NCBI GenBank assembly: GCA_001770775.1
Contig: MESA01000011.1
Coordinates: 5,079-69,078 of the forward strand
From: Burkholderiales bacterium RIFCSPHIGHO2_12_FULL_63_20
Lineage (GTDB): Bacteria > Pseudomonadota > Gammaproteobacteria > Burkholderiales > Burkholderiaceae_C
Direction: 5' to 3'
Length of the DNA: 64,000 nt
The notes under the pieces were generated by a model. It was given only the letters and a program-made list of their open reading frames with translations, did not search any database and was not told the origin of the DNA. Made by a program: the position numbers and the translations under genes. Shown in pieces: positions 9,074 through 17,435 of the stretch. Every line of letters starts with the position of its first letter. Position 1 is the first letter of the stretch.

Positions 9074-11767
9074 ATGGACCAACACTTCCTCACCCCCCTG
9101 TTCGCCCCCACCTCGGTCGCCATCTTTGCCGGCCCGTCCGACGACCCCGAACAGCTGACCGAACAAGCCCGCCTGCTGCACCCCGCCTTGCGAGCTCAGC
9201 GCTTCACCGGCACCTACCGCTTCATCGACATCCGCGCCACCAGTGGCACCTTGGCCGATCTGGCCTCGGCCAAGTCCGACCTGGCCATCATCGCGCTGCC
9301 CTTCGCCGACATCGCCCCCGCCATCGAACTGGCCAGCCGCATGGACTGCACCGCCGTGATGGTGCTGTCCTCGGGCATCAGCGCCGAGCAGGCCGAGGTG
9401 CTGCACAAGGTCGCAGATCAGGCCGGCGTGCACCTGCTTGGCCCCAACGGCCTGGGCATCCAGCGCCCGCCCTCGCAGCTCAATGCCAGCGTGGCCGGCC
9501 CCTTGGCGCGCAGCGGCAGCCTGGCCCTGGTGTCGCAGTCGGGCTCACTGACCTCGTCCATGCTCGACTGGGCGGCCAGCAACGCCGTGGGGTTCTCATC
9601 GGTGGTGTCCCTGGGACCCCATTCGGCGCTCGACATCGCCGACGTGCTCGACTTCCTGGCCGCTGACCGCCAGACGCACAGCATCATCATCTACATGGAG
9701 GGCATCCACAACGCCCGCCGCTTCATGAGCGCGCTGCGCTCGGCGGCCACCGCCAAGCCGGTGGTCATCCTCAAGGCCGGTCGCAAACGGGCGGGCAACG
9801 AGGCCGCGCAAACGCACAGCAGCGCCATCGTCGGCAGTGATGACGTCTTCGACGCGGCCCTGCGCCGCGCCGGGGCCGTGCGCGTGCAGTCCTTCGTGGC
9901 GCTGTTCTCGGCCGCCAAGTGCCTGGCCTCGCGCTACCGGCCAGTGGGCCGTCACCTGGCCATCGTCACCAACGGCGGTGGGCCCGGCGTGCTGGCGGCT
10001 GACTGGGTCACCGAGATCTCGCTGGAGCTGGGCCGTCTGTCCCCCGACTCGGTCGCCGCGCTGCAGCCGCAGTTGCCGCCGAGTGCCTCCCTGACGGACC
10101 TGATCGACCTGTCGCAGAACGCCGGCCCCGAGCATTACCGCGTTGCCCTGCAGGCGGCGGCCAAGGACCGCCAGATCGACGGCGTGCTGGTCATTTTCTC
10201 GCCCAAGATCGGGGTGGACGCAGCCGAGGTCGCCAAGGTGCTGGCCGAGGTCCACCGCACCATGGGCAAGCCCTTGCTCACATGCTGGATGGGGGAGGCC
10301 TCGGTGGGCGAAGGCCGTGCCGTGCTCAAGAGCGCCGCCATCCCCACCTTCCGCACGCCGGAAGCGGCCGTGGGCGCCTTTGGCAACATCGCCAATTTCG
10401 CCCAGAACCAGCTGCTGCTGCAACAGACGCCACCACCGGCCTCGACGCTGGCCGAGCCCGACATCGAAGGCGCCCGCCTCGTCATCGAGAGCGTGCTGAC
10501 CGAGCGCCGCAAGGTGCTCACCGAGATGGAGTCCAAGACGCTGCTGGCGTCCTTCCACATCCCGGTCACCGAAACCATCCTGGCGCGCAGTGCGCCCGAG
10601 GCGATGATGATCGCGATGCAGCTGGGCTTCCCGGTGGCGCTCAAGATCGACTCGCCCGACATCACCCACAAGTCCGACGTGCAGGGCGTGGTGCTCAACG
10701 TGATGAACGGCACGCAGGCGCGCGACACCTTCACCGACATGGTCGAGCGCGTGCGCCGCCTGCAGCCCACCGCCCGCATCAATGGCGTGACGGTGCAGAA
10801 GATGGCGCGCAACCGCCGCGGGCGCGAGGTGCACATCGGCGTGGTCACCGACGATCCCTTCGGCCCGGTGATCGTGTTTGGCGCGGGCGGCACCATGATC
10901 GAGCTGATCAACGACCGCGCGATGGAATTGCCGCCGCTCAACCAGTTCCTGGCCCGCCACCTGATCAACCGTGCCCGCGTGGCCGAGACCCTGGGCGACT
11001 GGCGCGGTGCCAGCGCGGTGAACATGGACGCGCTGGAACAGCTGCTGCTGCGCGTGTCCGAGATGGTGTGCGAGCTGCCGCAACTGCGTCAGATGGACAT
11101 CAACCCCATCATCGTGGACGAAGACGGGGCCGTGGCCGTGGACGCGCGCATCGTCATCGACCATGCGCCGCAGAACATGACGGGTCGGCCCAACGCCTAC
11201 CAGCACCTGTCTATCCTGCCCTACCCGGCGCGCTACGAGCAGGTCTGGCCACTGCGGGGCGGTGGCGAGTACACGATCCGCCCGATCCACCCCGACGATG
11301 CGCAGATGCTGCAGACCTTTGCCAAGGGCCTGTCGTCCGAGAGCCGCTATTTCCGCTTCGCCTCGGCCATGACGGAGCTGCCGGCCAACATGCTCTCGCG
11401 CTTCACCCTGATCGACTACGACCGCGAGATGGCCCTGGTGGCCGTGGTGAAGGAGCGTCACGCCAACGACGACGGCGAGATCATGGAAACCGAACGCGTG
11501 GTGGGCGTGTCGCGCTACATCACCAACCCGGACCAGTCGACCTGCGAGTTCTCGCTGGTGGTGGCCGACGACTTCGCCGGCAAGGGCCTGGGCTCACGCC
11601 TGATGGAAAGCATCATGGAGGTGGCGCGCGAAAAAGGCCTGAGCGAGATCATCGGCCTGGTACTGGTCAACAACGGCAACATGCTCAAGTTGATGCGCAG
11701 CCTGGGCTTCACGGTCAAACCCAATCCGGACGACCCGGACTTCCGCCTGGTCACCCATCAGCTGTGA
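9074..11767 (+). CDS. Pat-type fusion: NDP-forming acyl-CoA synthetase domains plus C-terminal GNAT acetyltransferase
   Basis: An 897-residue relative of PatZ/YfiQ, the enzyme that acetylates lysines of proteins such as acetyl-CoA synthetase. Domain order: CoA-binding Rossmann and succinyl-CoA-ligase-like regions (about residues 1-460), an ATP-grasp domain (about 480-700, beginning LTEMESKTLLASF), then a GNAT domain (about 733-890) that starts YTIRPIHPDDAQ and contains GKGLGSRLMESI, the acetyl-CoA binding loop. Unlike the enteric enzymes, which are known to lack it, a His (residue 248, in AAQTHSSAIVG) stands where ADP-forming synthetases carry the phosphorylated His. It follows the deacetylase gene by five bases. 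Transcription may run on until the terminator-like hairpin at 11778. Confidence 0.9.
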   Translation: MDQHFLTPLFAPTSVAIFAGPSDDPEQLTEQARLLHPALRAQRFTGTYRFIDIRATSGTLADLASAKSDLAIIALPFADIAPAIELASRMDCTAVMVLSSGISAEQAEVLHKVADQAGVHLLGPNGLGIQRPPSQLNASVAGPLARSGSLALVSQSGSLTSSMLDWAASNAVGFSSVVSLGPHSALDIADVLDFLAADRQTHSIIIYMEGIHNARRFMSALRSAATAKPVVILKAGRKRAGNEAAQTHSSAIVGSDDVFDAALRRAGAVRVQSFVALFSAAKCLASRYRPVGRHLAIVTNGGGPGVLAADWVTEISLELGRLSPDSVAALQPQLPPSASLTDLIDLSQNAGPEHYRVALQAAAKDRQIDGVLVIFSPKIGVDAAEVAKVLAEVHRTMGKPLLTCWMGEASVGEGRAVLKSAAIPTFRTPEAAVGAFGNIANFAQNQLLLQQTPPPASTLAEPDIEGARLVIESVLTERRKVLTEMESKTLLASFHIPVTETILARSAPEAMMIAMQLGFPVALKIDSPDITHKSDVQGVVLNVMNGTQARDTFTDMVERVRRLQPTARINGVTVQKMARNRRGREVHIGVVTDDPFGPVIVFGAGGTMIELINDRAMELPPLNQFLARHLINRARVAETLGDWRGASAVNMDALEQLLLRVSEMVCELPQLRQMDINPIIVDEDGAVAVDARIVIDHAPQNMTGRPNAYQHLSILPYPARYEQVWPLRGGGEYTIRPIHPDDAQMLQTFAKGLSSESRYFRFASAMTELPANMLSRFTLIDYDREMALVAVVKERHANDDGEIMETERVVGVSRYITNPDQSTCEFSLVVADDFAGKGLGSRLMESIMEVAREKGLSEIIGLVLVNNGNMLKLMRSLGFTVKPNPDDPDFRLVTHQL

Positions 11768-11777
11768 GGCACAAAAA

Positions 11778-11798
11778 AAGGGGGCTTGATGCCCCCTT
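11778..11798 (-). terminator. Intrinsic terminator of the 69-residue hypothetical gene
   Basis: AAGGGGGC and GCCCCCTT pair around a five-base loop. On the minus strand the hairpin is followed by seven U, so it ends the gene at 11804-12013. In the plus direction the T-run is poor, though the stem may still slow transcription from the Pat gene. Confidence 0.75.
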
Positions 11799-11803
11799 GT
11801 CGT

Positions 11804-12013
11804 TCAGTGCAGCGTCGCCGTGGCGCCGTCCGGCGCAACCCCGCCGGGATCGAAATCCATCAGCACGCTGGCGCCTTCGAGCACCTTCCACAGGTGGGTG
11901 GGCATCTGCAGGATGCGGTCGGGGGTGCGGGCCTGGCGCACCCAGGCACCGATTTCGGTGTGCTGGTCTGCGGTGAGCAGGTTCAGTTCGAGCATCTCGT
12001 CGAGCAACATCAT
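11804..12013 (-). CDS. Small hypothetical protein, 69 residues
   Basis: I do not recognise a family. The product starts MMLLDEMLELNLL and contains a leucine-rich amphipathic stretch, TPDRILQMPTHLWKVLEG and a DFDPGG tail. It is probably cytosolic, since no signal peptide or membrane segment is visible. Reality is supported by an AAGGAGG-type ribosome site immediately upstream (about 12018-12025) and an intrinsic terminator six bases after the stop. Its own terminator and the 129-base gap upstream suggest a separate small transcription unit. Confidence 0.65.
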   Translation of the reverse strand: MMLLDEMLELNLLTADQHTEIGAWVRQARTPDRILQMPTHLWKVLEGASVLMDFDPGGVAPDGATATLH

Positions 12014-12102
12014 GGCACCCTCCTTTCCGATGTGATTCCACTATCGCACAGGTGGGGCTGGCATGGGCTCAAAACAAGAGCGTCCCCACGAGACGAGGGG
12101 CC

Positions 12103-12128
12103 CACCCTGTGACCCATGTCACAGGGTG
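12103..12128. repeat. Perfect 11-bp inverted repeat
   Basis: CACCCTGTGAC and GTCACAGGGTG flank CCAT. It lies 15 bases beyond the stop of the 104-residue gene and about 90 bases upstream of the 69-residue gene. No U-run follows in either direction, so it could be a transcript 3' hairpin or a protein-binding operator. Confidence 0.6.
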
Positions 12129-12142
12129 CGGGGATCACAGCC

Positions 12143-12457
12143 TCAGTTCGGGCCGGCGGCGAACAGCGCGGCGGCGCGGGTCTTGATTTCCAGCAGCTCG
12201 TTGACGCTCACGGAGTACTGGCCGGTCGTCTTGTTGACGTCGACGCGGAACTCCACTTCCTTGCCACGATTGCGCAGGATGCCGACGCTGAACTCGTAGT
12301 CGTCGCGGTCACATGGCAGGCCTTCGGCGTCCACGTCGTAGTCTTCGTAGTCGACTCGGCTGATGTCACCACTGGCCATGTCCAGCAGGCCGGTCGCATG
12401 GACCTCGTCGTCTTCGCTGAACTCTTCGACGATGTTGATGGGCACTTTCAAGTCCAC
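12143..12457 (-). CDS. Acidic conserved-looking hypothetical protein, 104 residues
   Basis: No family recognised. Translation from the GTG at 12457 gives MDLKVPINIVEEFSEDDEV and then a strongly acidic stretch (DYEDYDVDAEG), a region that could form beta strands (EFRVDVNKTTGQYSVSVNEL) and an alanine-rich end. An AAAGG lies upstream at moderate spacing. The open frame continues far upstream but there overlaps the methyltransferase gene in another frame, so the short form is preferred. It is the last gene of an apparent run pfkB-like, methyltransferase, this gene. A cytosolic location is likely. Confidence 0.6.
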   Translation of the reverse strand: MDLKVPINIVEEFSEDDEVHATGLLDMASGDISRVDYEDYDVDAEGLPCDRDDYEFSVGILRNRGKEVEFRVDVNKTTGQYSVSVNELLEIKTRAAALFAAGPN

Positions 12458-12513
12458 GGCGATACCTTTTGGGGGAGAAAAATGAGGGGCAAGGGGGCGA
12501 ATTCTGGCATGGA

Positions 12514-13674
12514 TCAGGCACAAGCCCCCGTGGCGGCGCCCAGTCGCCACAGGGATGTGACTTCTGCCGCACGGGCTGCATGCAGAGGGTCGTCCGGGTC
12601 GCTGGCCTTGCCATGACGGGGGCGGATGTCCAGGCGACCCAGCACCTGCAGACCGGCGGTTTCGATCCAGCCCAGCAGCTCGGCGCGGCTGCGCAGGCCC
12701 AGGTGCTCGGCCAGGTCCGACAGGATCAGCCAGCCTTCGCCGCCCGGAGCGAGGTGCACCGCCAGGCCTTGCAGAAAGCCGCGCAGCATCTGGCTGTCGG
12801 GGTCGTACACGGCCTGCTCCACCGAGGAATGGGGTCGTGCCGGCACCCAGGGCGGGTTGCACACCACCAGCGGCACACGGCCGCTCGGGAACAGATCGGT
12901 CTGCAGCAGCTCCACCTGGGGCAGCACGCCCAGGCGTTCCAGGTTTTCGCGGGCGCAGGCCAACGCGCGCGGGGCCAGGTCGGTGGCGCGCACCCGGGCA
13001 ATGCCTCGGCGCGCCAGCACGGCCGCCAGCACGCCGGTGCCGGTGCCGATGTCCCAGGCCTCGCTCTGCGTCTGCAAGGCGGCGGGCAAGGGCGCCTGCG
13101 CCACCAGGTCCAGGTACTCGCCGCGTACGGGTGAAAACACCCCGTAGTGCGGGTGAATGGAGGCCTGCAAGGCGGGGATCATCACACCCTTCTTGCGCCA
13201 CTCATGGGCGCCGATCAGGCCCTGCAGCTCGCGCAGCGACAGCACATAGGCCTCATCGGCCGGGCCGTAGGCTTCAGTGCAGGCCGCCGCCACGTCCGGC
13301 GCGCGGCGCAAGGCGATGTGGTGCCCGGCTTCCACCGGAATCAGCACCTGCCCCAAAATGCGGGCCCGCTCGGCCTGGCGCTTGCGGTGCAGGTGAAAGG
13401 CCTGGGCCGGATCGGGCGCCCCCTCACGTCCCCGCGTCTCGCGCTTGTCCAACCGGCGCACCAGCGCTTGCAGCAGCTGGCGCGCGTTGTGAAAATCGCC
13501 CTGCCACAGCAGGGCCGTGCCCTCGCAGACCAGGCGGTAGGCACGGTCGGCGGGGGTCTGGTCGTCGGCCACCACCACGCGGCGCGGCGCGGGCACGCCG
13601 GATTCGCTGCGCCAGCGGGCGGTGTGGGTCAGACCGCTCGTGTCGGTCCAGGTCAGGGTCGGGTGGTCGCTCAT
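12514..13674 (-). CDS. HemK/PrmB-like class I methyltransferase
   Basis: A 386-residue protein with a typical SAM-binding core: AWDIGTGTGVLAAVLARRG (motif I, about residues 208-226), RATDLAPRALACARENL (motif II/acidic), LLQTDLFPSGR, then VVCNPPWVP, the NPPx motif of N-methyltransferases that modify glutamine amides or adenine. The N-terminal 200 residues are helical and lack a recognised domain. Known relatives act on release factors (PrmC), ribosomal protein L3 (PrmB) or rRNA; the substrate here cannot be read from the sequence. The gene starts 23 bases after the kinase gene stop and is probably co-transcribed with it. Confidence 0.8.
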   Translation of the reverse strand: MSDHPTLTWTDTSGLTHTARWRSESGVPAPRRVVVADDQTPADRAYRLVCEGTALLWQGDFHNARQLLQALVRRLDKRETRGREGAPDPAQAFHLHRKRQAERARILGQVLIPVEAGHHIALRRAPDVAAACTEAYGPADEAYVLSLRELQGLIGAHEWRKKGVMIPALQASIHPHYGVFSPVRGEYLDLVAQAPLPAALQTQSEAWDIGTGTGVLAAVLARRGIARVRATDLAPRALACARENLERLGVLPQVELLQTDLFPSGRVPLVVCNPPWVPARPHSSVEQAVYDPDSQMLRGFLQGLAVHLAPGGEGWLILSDLAEHLGLRSRAELLGWIETAGLQVLGRLDIRPRHGKASDPDDPLHAARAAEVTSLWRLGAATGACA

Positions 13675-13697
13675 GAGGGGGCGATGGTAGCCCCTCC

Positions 13698-14636
13698 TCA
13701 GGCCGCGGTCAGCACCACGTCGCGGCGCAGGCGCGCCACATCAGCCGGATCGCACAGGTTCGTGCCCGGCGACAGCAAGGCCGCCGCGCCCGCCGCCATC
13801 GCATAGCGAAAGGCCTCGTCCAGCGCTTTGCCTTCGCTGAGCGCCCACACCAGCCCGCCCACAAAGCTGTCGCCTGCACCGATCGTGCTGGCCACGCTCA
13901 CCTGCAGGCTCTGCGCGCGCCAGGCCTGGTCGGCGGTCACCAGCAAGGCGCCGTCCTCCCCCAGGGACAAGGCCACGATCTGCGCCTGCCCCTGCGCGAT
14001 GAGCGCGCGGGCGGCGTCGCGCCACGAGGCCTCGTCCAGCAAGGGCTGGCCGGTGAGCTCGCGCAGCTCACGCAGGCTGGGTTTGACCAGGTAGACCCCT
14101 GCGGCCAGCGTCTCGACCAGCGCCGCCCCGTTGGAGTCCAGCACCAACCAGCCCCCCACCTCGCGCACGCGCCGCGCCAGGCGGGCATAGAAGTCCAGCG
14201 GCACGCCAGCGGGCAGGCCCCCGCTGACCACCACATAACGCGCCTGCGCCAGGCCGGCCACCACCGCGTCCAGGCAGGCCGTCCACTCGGGCTCGCTCAG
14301 CGTCGGGCCGGGCAGCACAAAGCGGTAGTCCTGCCCCGAACTGAGCTCATGCACCGAAAAACTCTCGCGGGTCTCGCCCGCAATGGGCACCACCTGCGAG
14401 GGCACGCCTTCGGCGTCCAGCAAGGTGCTCAGCTCCCGCCCCAGCGGGCCGCCGGCGGTGTAGATCGCGGTCACCCGGCTGCCCAGACGGTGCATCACCC
14501 GCGCCACATTGATGCCACCGCCGCCCGGATGGGTCTGCGGCGCACCACAACGCAGCTTGTGCACCGGCTCGACCCGGTCGATGGCCGTGGAGATGTCCAG
14601 GGCCGGATTCATGGTGAGGGTCAGGATGTCGGACAT
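13698..14636 (-). CDS. pfkB: PfkB-family sugar kinase, probable 6-phosphofructokinase 2 or 1-phosphofructokinase
   Basis: A ribokinase-fold kinase of about 312 residues, predicted to phosphorylate a fructose phosphate. It opens with LTLTMNPALDIS and carries HPGGGGINVARVMHRLG, the PfkB sugar-binding signature, plus the second signature ASTIGAGDSFVGGL with the catalytic Asp in GAGD near residue 250. The PGGGGINVAR form and the YRFVLPGP segment are closest to E. coli PfkB (Pfk-2), but FruK cannot be excluded. No PTS gene is adjacent, which argues mildly against FruK. Start candidates are GTG 14654, ATG 14651 and ATG 14636; none has a good ribosome site and I chose the last by similarity. Confidence 0.85.
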   Translation of the reverse strand: MSDILTLTMNPALDISTAIDRVEPVHKLRCGAPQTHPGGGGINVARVMHRLGSRVTAIYTAGGPLGRELSTLLDAEGVPSQVVPIAGETRESFSVHELSSGQDYRFVLPGPTLSEPEWTACLDAVVAGLAQARYVVVSGGLPAGVPLDFYARLARRVREVGGWLVLDSNGAALVETLAAGVYLVKPSLRELRELTGQPLLDEASWRDAARALIAQGQAQIVALSLGEDGALLVTADQAWRAQSLQVSVASTIGAGDSFVGGLVWALSEGKALDEAFRYAMAAGAAALLSPGTNLCDPADVARLRRDVVLTAA

Positions 14637-14808
14637 GCGGGCAAGGGTCATCACAAAGCAGCCCCCATCCTAAGCCGACCTGCGGCAAAGATCACGCTCA
14701 CCTGTCCGAATGCCCGACCAGGAGGCGCATCTGGCCCGTCTCTTGCGTGCGTCCCCGGACATGTCTGACCCAAGAACATGGGCCTCGACCCATGAGAAAC
14801 CGCCGAGC

Positions 14809-17334
14809 ATGAACCTGGACGACTACCTGCCTTACATGCGCGATGTGGTGCGCTGCGAAGCCTCGCTGCGCGAGCTCAACCTGATGTGGCGCGTGATCGA
14901 AGCCATGGCCGAGATGAACTGCGGCGACGATGCCAGCGGCCTGCTGCCCATGATCGCAGCCACCCGCCAGGGTTTCGAGCGCCTGGAGCGCGACCTCGTC
15001 GACAGCCTGGTGCGCCAGCGCGTGGACAACGTCATGGCCGAAGTCGGCACCCAGGCGCGCGACGTGATCGACATCGTGGTGCGCAACCTCTACGAGCGCA
15101 CCGCCGACGTCGGCTTCCTGGCCACCGACCGCGAGCTGTGCGAGTACGTCGCCGGCCTGCGCACCGACCGTGACAGCGCCGTGGAACGCCTGCGCGCCTA
15201 CCGCGACAAGTACACCGTCTACCAGGAGATCATCCTGCTCGACACCCAGGGTGCCGTGCTCGCCCACATCGACCCGCACTCCCCCATCGAGGGCAGCCGC
15301 GACCCGCTGATCCCCGCCACGCTGGCCAGCGCCTCGCATGTCGAGACCTTCCGCGTCACCGACCTTCGGCCTGGTGCCGGGCCGTCGCTGATCTACTCGC
15401 AGCGCATGCTGCACCCGCACACCCAGGCCGTGGTGGGCGTGCTGTGCCTGGTCTTTGGCTTCGAAGACGAGATGCGCGGCATCTTTGAAGCCCGCCACCG
15501 CGACGATGCGCGCTACAACATCCTGCTGCTGGACGGCGCCAACCGCGTGCTGGCCAGTGCCGACGAGGCCTGGATCCCGCGCGGGGTGCGCGTACCGGTC
15601 AACCGCTCCGGCCGGCCGGAGCTGTGCATCCACGGCGGTCGCAAGTACCTGACGCAAACCTACGCCACGCAGGGCTACCAGGGCTACCCCGGCCCGCCGG
15701 GCTGGCAAGGCCAGGTGATGGTGCCGCTGGACGTGGCCTTCACCCAGAGCGGCGCGGGCATCCTCGATCAGCTCGACGAGTCCATCGCCGAAGGCCTGCT
15801 CTCCCACGCCGCCTCGTTCTGCCCGCCGCTCTACGAAATCATCCAGGCCGCCGACACCGTGCGCCGCGTGGTCTGGAACGGCGAGGTGATGGCCGCCGGC
15901 GACCAGCGCGACCTGCGCCAGCTCAAGTCGGTGCTCGCCCAGATCAGCGACAACGGCGCGCGCAGCAACCAGCTGTTCTCACGCTCGATCCGCGACCTCT
16001 ATGACGCGGCGCTGGCCTCCAACCTGGAGGCCGCCGACTTCACCACCCGCCTGATGGTGGACCTGCTCGACCGCAACCTCTACGAGCGCTCCAACGACTG
16101 TCGCTGGTGGGCGATGACGCCCGAGCTGCGCCGCACCCTGGCCCTGCCCCGCCCCAGCGCGGCCAACCTGCAGCAACTCAACACCATCCTCGCGCACATC
16201 AACGGGCTCTACACCGTCTACACCCAGCTGGTGGTCTACGACCGGCAGGGCCGCATCGTGGCCTCGTCGCGCCCCGTCACCCCGGAGGGGCAGCCCGTCA
16301 TCGGCGAGCAGGTGGACGCCCGCGACCTGGCCGCCACCCTGGCGTTGCGCCACGCCCAGCAGTACCACGTCAGCGGCTTCGAGCCTTCGCCGCTCTACCA
16401 AGGCCGGCGCACCTACACCTACCATGCCGCCATCCGCGACCTTGAGGACCCCAACCTGGTGGTGGGCGGCATCGGCATCGTGTTCGACTCGGCCGTCGAG
16501 CTGCGCGCCATGCTGCAGGGCGGCCTGCCGCTGATGGCGCAGGCGCAAGCCGTCTACGTCGACCGCAATGGCCTCGTGCTGTCCAGCACCCTGGACGACG
16601 TCGCCACCGGCACGCGCTTTGCGCTGCCGGCCGAGTTTCACCAGCTCGCCCGCGGCGAGTCCCGCTCGCGCATCGTCGTGCGCGACGGCCAGTACGTCGT
16701 GATGGCCGCCTGCGTCTCCAGTGGCTACCGTGAGTTCAAGGTCAGCGATGGCTACCAGGACGATGTGCTGGCCGTGTGCTACTGGCCCCTGGGCGAAGTC
16801 CGTTCGATGCAGCGAGACCCCGCCCATCGCCGCGAAGCCGCCCTGCTCGAGCGCAAGGTGCTGCCCCACTGCGAGCAGTTCGCCACCTTCTTCGTGGACG
16901 ACAGCCTCTTCGCCCTGCCGGCCACCGCCGTGCTCGAAGCCTTGCCCGCCACCCAGCTCAAACGCGTCTCCGCCGACCCGTCCCGTCACCGTGTCGGCCT
17001 GCTGGCCCGCCACCGCGACGGCCGCATCGTCAAGTACCTGTGGGTGTTCGACCTCTTCAGCCTGCTCGGCCTGCCGGACAACGACAACGTCGGCAGCCAG
17101 GTCATCGTGTTCCAGCACCAAGGCGTCGAAGTGGGCCTGCTGGTGGGCGACCTGCACGCGGTCCCCGCCTTCGAGGCCCAGCAGATCTCCGTGGCCCCCG
17201 CCCTGCCCGGCAGCGCGGGCCAGGTCATCAGCCACCTGATCCGCGCCAACCAGGGCAAGCTGCTGATCCAGCTGCTGGACCCCAACGCGCTCGCCGCCCG
17301 CCTGCAGCCCGAAGCCACGCTGGCCCTGCGCTGA
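14809..17334 (+). CDS. Soluble tandem Cache-like sensor protein fused to a CheW domain
   Basis: An 841-residue protein with no visible signal peptide or transmembrane helix. The sensor part is duplicated: NLYERTADVGFLATD (about residue 93) is echoed by NLYERSNDCRWWAMT (about 422), each followed by YTVYQEIILLDTQG or YTVYTQLVVYDRQG, strand patterns like PAS/Cache folds. The last 150 residues (from EQFATFFVDDSLFALP) form a CheW-like domain, which in known systems binds CheA and receptors. No methyl-accepting hairpin is present. It may be a cytosolic ligand or redox sensor feeding a chemotaxis-type kinase. The frame is open from 14710; ATGs at 14710, 14761 and 14809 are possible and none has a clear ribosome site. 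The condensin-like operon begins 101 bases downstream on the same strand. Confidence 0.75.
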   Translation: MNLDDYLPYMRDVVRCEASLRELNLMWRVIEAMAEMNCGDDASGLLPMIAATRQGFERLERDLVDSLVRQRVDNVMAEVGTQARDVIDIVVRNLYERTADVGFLATDRELCEYVAGLRTDRDSAVERLRAYRDKYTVYQEIILLDTQGAVLAHIDPHSPIEGSRDPLIPATLASASHVETFRVTDLRPGAGPSLIYSQRMLHPHTQAVVGVLCLVFGFEDEMRGIFEARHRDDARYNILLLDGANRVLASADEAWIPRGVRVPVNRSGRPELCIHGGRKYLTQTYATQGYQGYPGPPGWQGQVMVPLDVAFTQSGAGILDQLDESIAEGLLSHAASFCPPLYEIIQAADTVRRVVWNGEVMAAGDQRDLRQLKSVLAQISDNGARSNQLFSRSIRDLYDAALASNLEAADFTTRLMVDLLDRNLYERSNDCRWWAMTPELRRTLALPRPSAANLQQLNTILAHINGLYTVYTQLVVYDRQGRIVASSRPVTPEGQPVIGEQVDARDLAATLALRHAQQYHVSGFEPSPLYQGRRTYTYHAAIRDLEDPNLVVGGIGIVFDSAVELRAMLQGGLPLMAQAQAVYVDRNGLVLSSTLDDVATGTRFALPAEFHQLARGESRSRIVVRDGQYVVMAACVSSGYREFKVSDGYQDDVLAVCYWPLGEVRSMQRDPAHRREAALLERKVLPHCEQFATFFVDDSLFALPATAVLEALPATQLKRVSADPSRHRVGLLARHRDGRIVKYLWVFDLFSLLGLPDNDNVGSQVIVFQHQGVEVGLLVGDLHAVPAFEAQQISVAPALPGSAGQVISHLIRANQGKLLIQLLDPNALAARLQPEATLALR

Positions 17335-17369
17335 CCCTGCCGCGTCGCCTCACACCCGCCGCCCTGTGA

Positions 17370-17389
17370 CGCCCCCTTACCAAGGGGCG
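17370..17389 (+). other. GC-rich hairpin between the Cache-CheW gene and the condensin-like operon
   Basis: CGCCCCCTT and AAGGGGCG can pair around ACC. No T-run follows, so it is a weak terminator at best and partial read-through into the next operon is possible. Confidence 0.35.
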
Positions 17390-17435
17390 GGCGGTGCCCG
17401 ATGGCGGGGGCCTTCCCATCCGGCAAAATGGCAGG

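Noticed and set aside
9596-11461. Long minus-strand open frame of 621 codons
   Set aside because: It lies antisense to the Pat-type gene, has His/Gly/Gln-rich low-complexity composition typical of GC-rich shadows, and shows no domain.
13675-13697. GGGGC/GCCCC hairpin between the PfkB-like and methyltransferase genes
   Set aside because: Short stem, long loop and no T-run; more likely chance in GC-rich DNA.
14809-17334. Annotation as an ordinary methyl-accepting chemotaxis protein
   Set aside because: No membrane helices or methyl-accepting signalling hairpin; the C-terminus is CheW-like.
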